From: Thermogemmatispora sp042408965
GTDB taxonomy: Bacteria > Chloroflexota > Ktedonobacteria > Ktedonobacterales > Ktedonobacteraceae
NCBI GenBank assembly: GCA_042408965.1
Contig: JBHOQN010000165.1
Coordinates: 3,800-67,799 of the forward strand
DNA: 64,000 nt
Reading direction: 5' to 3'
Below are positions 1 through 9,022 of this stretch, one piece after another. Made by a program: the position numbers and the translations under genes. The notes under the pieces are model-generated. The model did not search any database, was not told the DNA's origin, and saw only the letters and a program-made list of their open reading frames with translations. The first letter of the stretch is position 1; each line of letters starts with the position of its first letter.

Positions 1-336
1 GAGGGCGAGAATGTCTTTGCCATTATGAACCAGCACGTTTCTCAAGACCCGCCCTCGGTCCTGACCTACAATCCGAATCTCTCCCCAGAGCTGGAGACCG
101 TCGTGATGCGCGCCATTCGCCGTGACCCGCAGAAGCGCTATCAGAGTATGCAAGATCTGCTGCATGACCTGCGCAATCTGGAAGAGGTCAAACCGGTGCC
201 CTATACTCCTGAACCAGCGCAGCTCGATCAGACGGGGCGCATGGTGATGATTGCCTCCCTTGTGATCATTGCGATCTGTCTCTCCATCATTGCCTTCGGG
301 TTTCTTGTGCAGTTTCTGCATCATACAGCGCGCTAG
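1..336 (+). CDS. Ser/Thr protein kinase, C-terminal part (cut by window edge)
   Basis: The reading frame is open from the first base, so this is the 3' end of a gene beginning outside the window (111 codons visible). The visible part resembles the last helices of a Hanks-type kinase C-lobe: a region around 'SPELETVVMRAIRRDPQKRYQ' (the usual 'L..v..kal.kdP..Ry' signature), then a short linker and one hydrophobic segment at about codons 80-104 followed by a few residues. The protein would be a membrane-anchored kinase with almost nothing outside the membrane. A PPP-type phosphatase follows 92 bp downstream on the same strand, suggesting a kinase/phosphatase pair. ATP-binding and catalytic residues cannot be checked. 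Confidence 0.8.
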   Translation, partial: EGENVFAIMNQHVSQDPPSVLTYNPNLSPELETVVMRAIRRDPQKRYQSMQDLLHDLRNLEEVKPVPYTPEPAQLDQTGRMVMIASLVIIAICLSIIAFGFLVQFLHHTAR

Positions 337-428
337 ACCGACCTCCACCAACGGCCTTGGGAGTGCTGGCGCAAGCCTGCTGATGCAGATCGCTACCTGA
401 TTCATCAGGGTTATGAGGGGGGCGATCT

Positions 429-1241
429 ATGTCTCTGCCATGTCCGGTCTACATTGTGGGCGATGTCCATGGTCAGCTGAAGAAGCTGCTGGCGCTCCTG
501 CAGAATGCGCATCTGATCGATAGCCAGCATGCGTGGGCAGGGGGGCGAGCCCGGCTCTGGTTTCTGGGCGATTTTGTCGATCGTGGGCCAGATGGCATTG
601 CCGTCGTGGATCTCGTGATGCGTTTGCAGCAGGAGGCGGCAGCCGTCGGTGGGCAGGTCGGGGCTCTGCTGGGCAATCACGAGATGCTCTTGCTGGCAGC
701 CTACCGTTTCGGCAGACGCTCGACCGGTCTGGGCAGCAACTTCCTGACACGCTGGCGTAAGAATGGCGGCAATCGGGCAGACCTGGCGGCGCTGCGTCAG
801 TCGCATCTGGACTGGATACAAGCGTTGCCAGTAATGGCCCTGGTCGATGATCATCTGCTGGTGCATGCAGATGCCCCACTCTATATACGTTGCGGACGCT
901 CCCTAGAAGAGGTCAACACACACTTTCAGCACCTCCTCAGGCGCAGCGATACCCTTGCCTGGGAAGAGACCCTGGAGGCCTTTGCCAGCCGGGGCGCCTT
1001 TGCCAATAGCTTTGGGGGCATCCAGCTCGTACAGCGCTTTCTGATGCTCTTCGGCGGAAGACGCCTCATTCATGGCCACACGCCAATCAGCATGATGACA
1101 GGCATTTCACCCGCCAGGGTAGCCGCGCCCTGGGTCTACGCTGAAGAGCGCTGTGTGAACGTCGATGGCGGCCTCTATCTGGGTGGCTCCGGTTTCCTCT
1201 ATCAGCCGGAGGCGTTGCCCTCGGAGCTTGCCGCCGGCTGA
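429..1241 (+). CDS. PPP-family metallophosphoesterase (Ser/Thr phosphatase/ApaH-like)
   Basis: 270 aa. The ordered metal-binding motifs of calcineurin-like phosphoesterases are all visible: GDVHG near residue 12, GDFVDRGPDG near 46, GNHE near 81, a His motif 'LLVHAD' near 144 and 'HGHTP' near 218. It should hydrolyse phosphoprotein or dinucleoside polyphosphate esters with a di-metal centre in the cytoplasm. A G-rich Shine-Dalgarno (gagggggg) lies just upstream of the ATG. No signal peptide or membrane segment is seen. Its position behind a Ser/Thr kinase favours a protein-phosphatase role, as in the Shewanella-like phosphatases, but ApaH-type activity on Ap4A is possible. Confidence 0.85.
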   Translation: MSLPCPVYIVGDVHGQLKKLLALLQNAHLIDSQHAWAGGRARLWFLGDFVDRGPDGIAVVDLVMRLQQEAAAVGGQVGALLGNHEMLLLAAYRFGRRSTGLGSNFLTRWRKNGGNRADLAALRQSHLDWIQALPVMALVDDHLLVHADAPLYIRCGRSLEEVNTHFQHLLRRSDTLAWEETLEAFASRGAFANSFGGIQLVQRFLMLFGGRRLIHGHTPISMMTGISPARVAAPWVYAEERCVNVDGGLYLGGSGFLYQPEALPSELAAG

Positions 1242-1325
1242 ACCGAGGTGGGCGCGCTGGCCCGGCCACGCTCCCGAGCAGATACTTTTCCTGGCCCTCC
1301 TGAACTCCTGAGACAGACCGTGTGT

Positions 1326-1343
1326 GAGAACAGAGCTGTTCTC
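1326..1343 (+). terminator. Short hairpin downstream of the phosphatase gene
   Basis: Inverted repeat gagaaca-gagc-tgttctc (7-bp stem, 4-nt loop). No clear T-run follows. It may act with the larger hairpin at 1373-1408 to end transcription of the kinase/phosphatase unit. Confidence 0.3.
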
Positions 1344-1372
1344 ATACGATCAGGCTCTATGAGTAGAGCTGC

Positions 1373-1408
1373 GAGGCCGTGAGCGATTGTTACAACGCTT
1401 ACGGCCTC
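1373..1408 (+). terminator. Strong hairpin between the phosphatase gene and gltB
   Basis: gaggccgtgagcg pairs with cgcttacggcctc (13 bp, one G-T pair) around the loop attgttacaa. A pyrimidine-rich stretch follows (ctTCTCATGCCTTCTTC). It is a plausible Rho-independent terminator or a leader structure upstream of the gltB promoter. Confidence 0.45.
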
Positions 1409-1437
1409 CTTCTCATGCCTTCTTCAGAGATTTCCCC

Positions 1438-1486
1438 TTGCAAAAAAATGCGTTCGTATGTTACACTTTTTGAACAGCGAACGCTG
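1438..1486 (+). promoter_or_regulatory. Candidate gltB promoter with palindrome at the start site
   Basis: TTGCAA (1438-1443), 18 bp, TACACT (1462-1467), in a locally AT-rich patch. The near-perfect palindrome CAGCG-AA-CGCTG (1475-1486) begins where transcription would start and could be an operator. The leader to the gltB ATG would be about 230 nt; no known riboswitch was recognised in it. Confidence 0.35.
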
Positions 1487-1702
1487 GTTGTTTGGCTGTA
1501 TGGACCGTGACCGAGTGTCCGCTCCGCGAGCCCCGCCGCTCTTCCCCGATCAATGCCGCTCAAGCGAGCGCATCTGTGCGCCCTGCGACCTGGTTTATCG
1601 CGAATGACCTCGGCGAGCGCTGTTCTGGTCGCCGACTATCTGTGGCCCCGATGCAGGTGCCTCCTGGTCTGATATGCTGTCTGTTTTGCAGGAGGGCAAT
1701 CT

Positions 1703-4700
1703 ATGCAGCACCACGCTTCTGATCCCGCGTATCCTCTCTATGATGCCCGGTGGGAACATGATGCCTGTGGTACAGGCTTTATCGTACAGATCTCCGGTGA
1801 GCGCAGTCACATGCTGGTAGAGATGGCCCTGGAGGCGCTGGCACGCCTGACTCACAGGGGTGCGCAGGACGCCGATGCCGAGACTGGCGATGGCGCTGGT
1901 GTCATGACCCAGCTACCAGTGTCCCTGCTCTCGGAGGAGCTACAGGCTCAGCAGATCACCCCACCCGATCCCGCCTCGCTGGCCGTTGGTATGCTCTTTC
2001 TTCCATCCCACGAGCGTGCCCCTCAGGAGTACACACGCAGTCGCCAGGTGATCACCCAGACCCTCGAAGAGTTGGATCTCCCTTTGTTACTGTGGCGTCA
2101 GCCCCCGCTTGATGAAGCAGTGCTGGGCTCTCAGGCGCGCGCTACCCTGCCGTCGATTTCGCAGATTTTGCTTGCACGTCCAGACAAGCTTACGCCTGAA
2201 CAGTTTGACCTGCTGCTCTACTATGCGCGCCGCCTGATCGAGCGCCGTCTACTGGAGGCGGGGCTGAACGCTACTTATATCGTCTCACTTTCTCGACATA
2301 CAATCGTCTACAAAGGCTTGATGGCCCCTGATACCCTGGCGCGCTTCTACCTCGATCTTGCCGATCCTCGCTATACGAGCGCTTTTGCGCTCTTCCACCA
2401 GCGCTACAGCACCAACACCTTTCCCTCCTGGCCGCTGGCGCAGCCCTTCCGTATGCTGGCCCACAATGGCGAGATCAACACGTTGCTGGGGAATCGCAAC
2501 TGGATGCGGGCGCGAGAGCAGGCGCTCTCTTCGCCGCTGTGGGGAGAGCGCATCAGTGCGCTGCTACCCGTGATTCAAGACGGGGGGAGCGACTCGGCGC
2601 AGCTAGACAACGTGCTGGAGTTCCTCACCTGTTCGGGGCGCGATCTGTTGCAGAGCATGCAGATGCTGATCCCGCCGGCCTGGGAGCAGTTGCCAGAGCT
2701 GGATGATGCGCGACGCGCCTGGTGCGAGTATCATGCCGGCCAGGTCGAACCATGGGACGGTCCAGCGGCGCTGGCCTTCAGCGATGGGCGCATCGTAGGG
2801 GCGGCGCTGGATCGCAACGGCCTGCGTCCCGCGCGCTATGTGCTGACCTCTCAGGGGCTACTGATTCTGGCTTCAGAGGTTGGCGTGATTCCCTGTGAGG
2901 CCCACGAGGTCGTCGAGAAGGGGCGGCTTGGCCCCGGAGAGATGATCGCCGTTGACCTCTCGCGGGGCACGGTGCTGCGTGATGAGCAGATCAAAGTCAT
3001 GCTGGCGCGGCGCCAGCCCTACGGCCAGTGGCTTGAGGCCCATCTCAAGCGTCTTGCCAGGCAGGCACAGGTAGTCTCCTCTGAATTGTGTACCACCTCC
3101 GACGCTGAAACCCTCTTTCAGCGTCAGATGCTCTTCGGAGTTACCAATGAGGATGTCGAGCTTGTCCTGCGGGCGATGGTGCAGAACACCAAAGAGCCAG
3201 TCTGGAGCATGGGAGATGATACCCCCCTGGCCTCACTCTCGCTGCGTTCGCGCTCCCTGGCTGATTACTTCCACCAGCGTTTTGCCCAGGTGACCAATCC
3301 CCCCATCGATCCCCTGCGCGAGCAGATTGTGATGTCCCTCGATTGTTATCTCGGCCGCCGCGAGAGTCTGCTCAGCGAGTCCCCATTGCATGCGCAACTC
3401 ATCCATCTGGAAACGCCACTGATGACCGAGGCGCACCTGCAGACGCTACGCGCGCTGGAGGAGGAGGCCTTCCGCTCGCGCACGCTCAGTGCCACCTTCC
3501 CCCTGGCCGAAGGGAGCGCTGCTCTGGAGGCTGCTTTGACGCGCCTGGAGCGCGAGGCAGTCGCCGCCGTTGAGGGGGGGGTCAGCCTGCTCGTCCTGAG
3601 CGATCTGGCAGCCGATCTCGCTCATCCGCCAGTACCGATGGTGCTAGCGGTGGGAGCTGTTCATCAGGAGCTGATCCGGCGCGGATTGCGCACAGCGGTG
3701 TCGCTTATTTGTGAGACAGCAGCAGCCTGGGATATCCATCAGATTGCCCTGTTGCTCGGCTATGGTGCCGAGGCGATCGTGCCTGCGCTGGCCCTGGATA
3801 CGGTGCGTGCGCTGGCGGGTGAGCGCCACCTGGAGGAGGTCACGCCGGAGAGCGCCGTCGAGCGTTATCTGCATGTCGTCGAGGATGGCCTGCGCAAAGT
3901 GATGGCACGCATGGGCATCTCGACCGTGCGCAATATCATCGGCGGTGGACAGTTTGAGATTGTAGGTCTGGAGGCGTCGCTGATCGAGCGCTGTTTCGCT
4001 GGCTCGCCGGCCCGTCCGGGTAGCGTGGGGCTGGAGCAGATTGCGCGCCAGCTCATCGCCCATTGTCAGGTGCTGAGCGAGCCAGCATCCCAGGCGGCTC
4101 AGGCCCCCCGTGCGGCCGCAGGACGCGCCGCCGTGGCCACGGGCCATCAGCGACGCAAGCTACCAGAGGCCGGTTACTATCGCTTCCGGCGAGATGCTGA
4201 GTATCACGCCTTCAATCCGCTGGTGGTGCGCGCTCTGCAGAAAGCTGCCCTTAGCGGTGATCCTGAGGACTATCGGCACTTCACAGAGCTGGTCTATCAG
4301 CGGCCGCCAACCACCATTCGCGATCTGCTCAGCTTTGTGCCGCGCGAGCCGGTCCCCATCGAGGAGGTCGAATCCGTTGAGGCCATTCGGGCGCGCTTCG
4401 TCGTTTCGGCGATGTCACTGGGGGCCCTCAGTCCCGAGGCCCATCGCACGATCGCTGCGGCCATGAACAGCATTGGCGGGCGCAACAATACCGGTGAGGG
4501 GGGCGAGGACCCCGACTGGTACCATGAGCTGCTCGATGGCCAGTCGGTGAGCAGCAAGATCAAGCAGGTGGCCTCGGCGCGTTTCGGGGTGACCACCCAG
4601 TACCTGGTGCGCGCCGAGGAGCTGGAGATCAAGATGGCTCAAGGCTCCAAGCCAGGCGAGGGCGGTCAGCTGCCGCCGAACAAGGTGACGCCCTTCATTG

Positions 4701-6262
4701 CTCGCCTGCGCCACACGGCCCCCGGCGTGCCACTGATCTCACCACCGCCGCATCACGATATCTACAGCATCGAGGATCTGGCGCAGCTGATCTACGATCT
4801 GCGCCAGGTGAATCCCCGTGCGCGTATTGGTGTGAAGCTAGTATCCAGCGTTGGTGTGGGCACCATCGCGGCCGGTGTGGCCAAGGCTCATGCCAGCTAT
4901 GTACACATCGCCGGCCATGATGGCGGCACGGGAGCCTCGCCCTTCCAGTCGATTAAGCACGCTGGCATTCCCTGGGAGCTGGGCCTGGCCGAGACGCAGC
5001 AGACTCTGGTACGCAATGGCCTGCGTGGCCGTGTCAGGCTGCGCGTCGATGGCGGCCTCAAGACGGGACGCGATGTGCTGATCGGGGCGCTGCTGGGCGC
5101 CGATGAGTTCGGCTTTGGCACCGCCATCGTGGTGGCGATCGGCTGCGATATGGCGCGCCAGTGCCATCTGAATACCTGTCCAACAGGCATAGCTACCCAG
5201 CGTGAGGAGCTGCGCGCCAAATTCACGGGCCGGCCACAGATGGTGGTCAACTACCTGACACTGGTGGCGCAGGAGGTACGCGAGCTGCTGGCGCAACTGG
5301 GCGTGCGCCGCCTGGACGAGATCATCGGACGGGCTGATCTGCTTCAGGGTCCCGAGGAGGCCCCGATCGACCTCTCGGCGATCCTGGCGACCCCGCCGGG
5401 TGGCTTCGTCGCCGCGGTCGCGCCGCCGCCCGGCTCGGAGGTGGCGGCTCAGATCCTCAGCGAGGCCGAGCAGGCCCTCAACGGCGAGCGCAGCGTCTTT
5501 ACGCAGCATCCCATTCAGAACGCCGACCGCACGGTGGGGGCCAGCCTGGCCGGAGAGATCGCGCGGCGCTATGGCAATGGCGGTCTGCCGGGTGTGAGCG
5601 TCACCTCCACCTTCCACGGCTCGGCAGGCCAGAGTTTCGGGGCGTTCTGTGTGCCCGGCATGCGCCTGATTCTCAACGGCGAGGCCAACAACTACGTTGG
5701 CAAGGGTATGACTGGGGGACAGATCGTCGTTATGCCGCCGCCAGGGGCGCGCTTCGCGGCCCATAAGAATATCATCATGGGCAATGCGGTGCTCTACGGC
5801 GCGACCGGTGGACAGCTCTTCGCCGCCGGCTGCGCTGGCGAGCGCTTCGCTGTGCGCAACAGTGGCGCGCTGGCGGTCGTGGAGGGTGTCGGTGCCCATG
5901 CCTGCGAATATATGACTGGCGGCATGGTGGTCGTGCTCGGCAGCACCGGTGTCAACTTCGGCGCCGGAATGTCTTCCGGCGTGGCCTACGTGCTCGATAG
6001 CGAGGGCGTCTTCCCGCCACATTGCAATACGGAGCTGGTCGATCTACAGCGTATCAGCGATCCCGATGAGGCCGAGGCCCTGCGCAAGGTGATACTGGCT
6101 CATCGCCGCAAGACGCATAGCTGGCGCGCGGCCCAGATTCTGGCCGAGTGGGGCCATATGCAGCGCCTCTTCTGGCGGGTGGCTCCCCGCGAGCGCGTGC
6201 AGACGGCCTGCGATTTCCTGGGGTCCTACCCGGAGGAGAAACGCGACGCTGTAGGAAGCTAG
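1703..6262 (+). CDS. gltB: Glutamate synthase, large (alpha) subunit
   Basis: 1519 aa, normal for bacterial GltB. A short propeptide is followed by Cys22 in 'HDACGTGF', the expected N-terminal nucleophile of the class II glutaminase domain (about 22-430) after self-cleavage. The central region and FMN-binding synthase domain span about 500-1190 ('SMSLGALSPEAH', 'GEGGEDP'). The 3Fe-4S cysteines appear in 'CDMARQCHLNTCPTG' near residue 1147. The C-terminal GXGXG beta-helix covers about 1250-1490. It makes glutamate from 2-oxoglutarate and glutamine. GGAGGG precedes the ATG. No small subunit (gltD) is adjacent, so electrons may come from ferredoxin or from a GltD encoded elsewhere. Confidence 0.97.
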   Translation: MQHHASDPAYPLYDARWEHDACGTGFIVQISGERSHMLVEMALEALARLTHRGAQDADAETGDGAGVMTQLPVSLLSEELQAQQITPPDPASLAVGMLFLPSHERAPQEYTRSRQVITQTLEELDLPLLLWRQPPLDEAVLGSQARATLPSISQILLARPDKLTPEQFDLLLYYARRLIERRLLEAGLNATYIVSLSRHTIVYKGLMAPDTLARFYLDLADPRYTSAFALFHQRYSTNTFPSWPLAQPFRMLAHNGEINTLLGNRNWMRAREQALSSPLWGERISALLPVIQDGGSDSAQLDNVLEFLTCSGRDLLQSMQMLIPPAWEQLPELDDARRAWCEYHAGQVEPWDGPAALAFSDGRIVGAALDRNGLRPARYVLTSQGLLILASEVGVIPCEAHEVVEKGRLGPGEMIAVDLSRGTVLRDEQIKVMLARRQPYGQWLEAHLKRLARQAQVVSSELCTTSDAETLFQRQMLFGVTNEDVELVLRAMVQNTKEPVWSMGDDTPLASLSLRSRSLADYFHQRFAQVTNPPIDPLREQIVMSLDCYLGRRESLLSESPLHAQLIHLETPLMTEAHLQTLRALEEEAFRSRTLSATFPLAEGSAALEAALTRLEREAVAAVEGGVSLLVLSDLAADLAHPPVPMVLAVGAVHQELIRRGLRTAVSLICETAAAWDIHQIALLLGYGAEAIVPALALDTVRALAGERHLEEVTPESAVERYLHVVEDGLRKVMARMGISTVRNIIGGGQFEIVGLEASLIERCFAGSPARPGSVGLEQIARQLIAHCQVLSEPASQAAQAPRAAAGRAAVATGHQRRKLPEAGYYRFRRDAEYHAFNPLVVRALQKAALSGDPEDYRHFTELVYQRPPTTIRDLLSFVPREPVPIEEVESVEAIRARFVVSAMSLGALSPEAHRTIAAAMNSIGGRNNTGEGGEDPDWYHELLDGQSVSSKIKQVASARFGVTTQYLVRAEELEIKMAQGSKPGEGGQLPPNKVTPFIARLRHTAPGVPLISPPPHHDIYSIEDLAQLIYDLRQVNPRARIGVKLVSSVGVGTIAAGVAKAHASYVHIAGHDGGTGASPFQSIKHAGIPWELGLAETQQTLVRNGLRGRVRLRVDGGLKTGRDVLIGALLGADEFGFGTAIVVAIGCDMARQCHLNTCPTGIATQREELRAKFTGRPQMVVNYLTLVAQEVRELLAQLGVRRLDEIIGRADLLQGPEEAPIDLSAILATPPGGFVAAVAPPPGSEVAAQILSEAEQALNGERSVFTQHPIQNADRTVGASLAGEIARRYGNGGLPGVSVTSTFHGSAGQSFGAFCVPGMRLILNGEANNYVGKGMTGGQIVVMPPPGARFAAHKNIIMGNAVLYGATGGQLFAAGCAGERFAVRNSGALAVVEGVGAHACEYMTGGMVVVLGSTGVNFGAGMSSGVAYVLDSEGVFPPHCNTELVDLQRISDPDEAEALRKVILAHRRKTHSWRAAQILAEWGHMQRLFWRVAPRERVQTACDFLGSYPEEKRDAVGS

Positions 6263-6301
6263 CGTCCTGGCCGGGGTGCCGATGCGCACAGCCTGCAGAA
6301 G

Positions 6302-6345
6302 GGAGGGTGGGGGCCGACGTCCGCGGACGAGTGCCTCCACCCTCC
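6302..6345. terminator. Bidirectional terminator hairpin between gltB and the MFS gene
   Basis: GGAGGGTGGGGGC pairs with GCCTCCACCCTCC (13 bp, one G-T wobble). It lies between the convergent stop codons of gltB (6262) and the exporter (6355), followed by tGTCTTGCT on the plus strand. Confidence 0.6.
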
Positions 6346-6354
6346 TGTCTTGCT

Positions 6355-8043
6355 CTACCCAACGGCTGGCGGTGCCGCGTCGCTGGCTCCCCGCCAGGGA
6401 CGTGGTGTCCGCTCGCGGCGCAGAGGCAGCTCCTTGAGGAAAGAGACGCTGACCAGGCTGATGCCCATGATGATTGCGCTGAGCACGAAGGCGTTGTGGA
6501 GGCTGGAGGCGAGGCCGACCCGGACAGCGCTCAGGAGGGCTGCGTAGGCCTGGGTTCCCTGGGGACCGTAGGCCCGGAAGGCCGCCTGGATGCGTGCGAG
6601 GGTGTCGCCTGGTGCGAGCAGCACCAGGGGATTGTCGAAGACGCTGAGGAGGCGCGCCGGAATGGCCTGGCGAAGGGCCGGCGGCAGAGCTGCGTGAAAC
6701 GCCGGCACGTAGGAGCTGGTGACGATGCTGCCCAGCACGGCAACGCTGATCGTTCCTCCCAGTTGGCGAAAAAACGCCAGCGCCGCCGTCGCCTGGCCGA
6801 GGCTCTCCGGCAGGGCGTTCTGCACCGCCGTGGTATAAACCGCCTGTCCCACCCCCATGCCGAAGCCGAGCACCAGCATAGCGATCAACATGTCTGACCA
6901 CTGGGCATGCACATCCAGGCGTACCAGCAGCAGCGACCCGCCGCTGGCGATCAGCGCCCCTCCGAGCGCCAGCCACTTATAGTGTCCCGTCAGTGAGAGT
7001 AGCAGCCCGCAGAGCACGGCCCCCATGATCGCCGCCAGCGCCAGGGGGATGATGACCAGTCCGCTGCTGGTTGCCGAGATCCCGATGACTCCCTGAATGA
7101 AGAGCGGAATGAAGTACGCGCTGCCCATCAAGGCCATGTTGAGAGTGACCGTTACCAGCGAGGCGACGCCGAAAACGCGCCAGCTCGCCACGAAGAGGCT
7201 CGGCTGAACGATGGGCTCTCTGCCCTGGCGCTCCTGGTAGATGGCGTAGACCACCAGAAGCGAGAGGACGACCATAGCCACGGCGAACAGGGCGCTGATC
7301 TGTGCAGAGAGCCAGGAGTACTCGCTGCCGCCCCAGGAGAAGGCCAGTAACAACGGCACCGTGCCCAGGACCAGCAGGCCGGCTCCGCCATAGTCGATGA
7401 AGACCTTCCCCGCTGCTGTGCGAAGCCTGGGCATGAAGATGAACAGGACCAGCAGGGCCAGCAGCCCTATCGGAATATTGACGTAGAAGATCGCGCGCCA
7501 CGAGAAATGGTCCGTCAGCCAGCCTCCGGCCAGCGGGCCAATGATCGAGGCTAGCGCGTAGACGCTCCCTGTAACCCCCAGCCATTTGCCGCGCTGGCGC
7601 GGTGGGAAGAGGTCGCCCACCACGGCCGAGGCGATAGGCTGCAGGCCGCCAGCCCCGATGCCCTGCAAGGCCCGAAAGACGATCAGTTCGTTCAGCGAGC
7701 GCGCCTGACCGCTGAGAGCGGAGCCGAGCAGGAAGAGCACGATGCTGAAGAGCAAGATCGGCTTGCGTCCTAGCAGATCCGAGATCTTGCCATAGATGGG
7801 GATCGTCACTGTTGAGGTCAGCAGGTAGACGGTCCCCACCCAGGAGAGGTTGTTGAAGCCCTGGAGATCGGCGACAATGCGCGGCAGGGCTGTGGCGACG
7901 ATGGTCTGATCGAGCGTGGCGAGAAAGAGAACCAGCATCACGCTGATCACCGTCGCCAGGGTCTGCTCTCGACTGAGGACGGGCTGCTCGTCCGGTTCCT
8001 CTGCTGCAGTGGTCAGTGGTCTGGACTCCTGGTCTGCTTGCAT
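6355..8043 (-). CDS. MFS drug exporter, DHA2 family (14 TM)
   Basis: 562 aa, mostly hydrophobic, with the length and 14-helix pattern of EmrB/QacA-type proton antiporters. The family motif 'LDQTIVATALPRI' is in the first helix (about 41-53), 'GRKPILL' after the second, and 'GPLAGGWLTDHFSWRAIF' (motif C and following loop) in helices 5-6. AGGAG precedes the ATG. It follows a TetR gene on the same strand by 148 bp, the usual layout of a regulator-controlled multidrug pump. Substrate cannot be told from sequence. Confidence 0.93.
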   Translation of the reverse strand: MQADQESRPLTTAAEEPDEQPVLSREQTLATVISVMLVLFLATLDQTIVATALPRIVADLQGFNNLSWVGTVYLLTSTVTIPIYGKISDLLGRKPILLFSIVLFLLGSALSGQARSLNELIVFRALQGIGAGGLQPIASAVVGDLFPPRQRGKWLGVTGSVYALASIIGPLAGGWLTDHFSWRAIFYVNIPIGLLALLVLFIFMPRLRTAAGKVFIDYGGAGLLVLGTVPLLLAFSWGGSEYSWLSAQISALFAVAMVVLSLLVVYAIYQERQGREPIVQPSLFVASWRVFGVASLVTVTLNMALMGSAYFIPLFIQGVIGISATSSGLVIIPLALAAIMGAVLCGLLLSLTGHYKWLALGGALIASGGSLLLVRLDVHAQWSDMLIAMLVLGFGMGVGQAVYTTAVQNALPESLGQATAALAFFRQLGGTISVAVLGSIVTSSYVPAFHAALPPALRQAIPARLLSVFDNPLVLLAPGDTLARIQAAFRAYGPQGTQAYAALLSAVRVGLASSLHNAFVLSAIIMGISLVSVSFLKELPLRRERTPRPWRGASDAAPPAVG

Positions 8044-8069
8044 CTCTGGTCTCCTGTTCTGGTTTGCTG

Positions 8070-8101
8070 GCTGTCTCAGGACAGCATGACATCAGGATAT
8101 A
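8070..8101 (-). promoter_or_regulatory. Palindrome and weak -10 in the TetR-MFS gap
   Basis: A perfect palindrome GCTGTC-TCAG-GACAGC (8070-8085) lies upstream of the exporter gene, just downstream of a -10-like TATATC (complement of 8096-8101). It may be a second regulator site or a leader hairpin. Its sequence does not match the palindrome at the tetR promoter. Confidence 0.25.
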
Positions 8102-8191
8102 CGGACATCATTGAGAGTTTCCTCAAAACACAGTGTGAGGTGCAGGCTGGTCATCTCACCGGCTCAGGCTGGCCTGGTCCGCTGCTGGTGC

Positions 8192-8788
8192 TCAGGGCTT
8201 GAGGATGCGCAACATGCTGTCGATAGAGGGCCGGACATCGCGCTCGTCCATGAACCAGACGCTCACTGCCAGCCCCTGAATGAGCGCGCCGTAGAGCAGT
8301 GTCAGCTCATCGGGGTCGCCTGCAACGATCTCGCCGCGCTCCTGACCCTCGGCGATCAGACGCCGGAACAGAGCCTGGGCCTTCCTGGCGTGGTCCTGTG
8401 CCAGGGCGCGGAGGTCGGCGGGGACAGCTTCGCTGGTGAGAGTGAGCAGGATGACATGTGCATGGGCGGGTCGACGCTGCATACCCTCCCACATCTGACT
8501 GGTGATGCGAGACAGCTTTTCCCAGGGCGTTCCTGGTCCTTCCACGACTGCCTGCAGCAGATCGATGACCGAGGCATGCAACGTCCGCTCGATAAGCGCC
8601 CTGAATAGCTCCTCTTTACTGGCGAAGTAGCGGTAGATCAGACCCTGGCTGATGCCTCCAGCTTCCGCGATATCGCTGATGCGTGTCTCTGCCAGGCCCT
8701 TGCGAGCGAAGACCTCCGCTGCAATGTTCAAAATCTGACGCTGGCGCTCGTCGCGGATCTGGCGATTCGCTTCCTCTGTGCGGGGCAT
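8192..8788 (-). CDS. TetR/AcrR-family transcriptional regulator
   Basis: 198 aa. The N-terminal helix-turn-helix (about 12-58) is typical: 'ILNIAAEVFARKGLAETRISDIAEAGG' region followed by 'LIYRYFASKEELF'. The C-terminal part is a helical ligand-binding/dimerisation domain. GAGGGAG lies immediately upstream of the ATG. It precedes the DHA2 exporter and has a consensus promoter with a palindrome at the start site, so it probably represses itself and the pump until a drug-like ligand binds. Confidence 0.92.
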   Translation of the reverse strand: MPRTEEANRQIRDERQRQILNIAAEVFARKGLAETRISDIAEAGGISQGLIYRYFASKEELFRALIERTLHASVIDLLQAVVEGPGTPWEKLSRITSQMWEGMQRRPAHAHVILLTLTSEAVPADLRALAQDHARKAQALFRRLIAEGQERGEIVAGDPDELTLLYGALIQGLAVSVWFMDERDVRPSIDSMLRILKP

Positions 8789-8824
8789 CTCTCCCTCGAC
8801 TTTCTGTGGTTCTCCCGTTTTTGA

Positions 8825-8881
8825 ATGAATGTTTATTCATCCATCTTTGCTTAGTATAGTCACTGTCCTGAGGATTGTCAA
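8825..8881 (-). promoter_or_regulatory. tetR promoter with palindromic operator
   Basis: Minus strand: TTGACA (complement of 8876-8881), 17-bp spacer, TATACT (complement of 8853-8858), close to the housekeeping consensus. The palindrome ATGAAT-GTTT-ATTCAT (8825-8840) sits 12 bp past the -10, over the early transcribed region, a standard place for autorepression by TetR. Confidence 0.65.
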
Positions 8882-9022
8882 GGGCTGGCCTGGCCGAGGG
8901 TGTAGCGTTAGGGAGATCAGGCCGGTGAGGTGCTGGGCTGAGGAGAGCCGGACAGTGGATGCGCTTCCGGCCCTCCTGGCCTGATAGGGGGAGAGCAAGG
9001 AGGGGACGCCGGGCGGGACAGG

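Noticed and set aside
4838..6022. A 394-codon open frame antisense to gltB
   Set aside because: It lies fully within the well-supported gltB gene and is explained by high GC and codon bias; its translation shows no domain.
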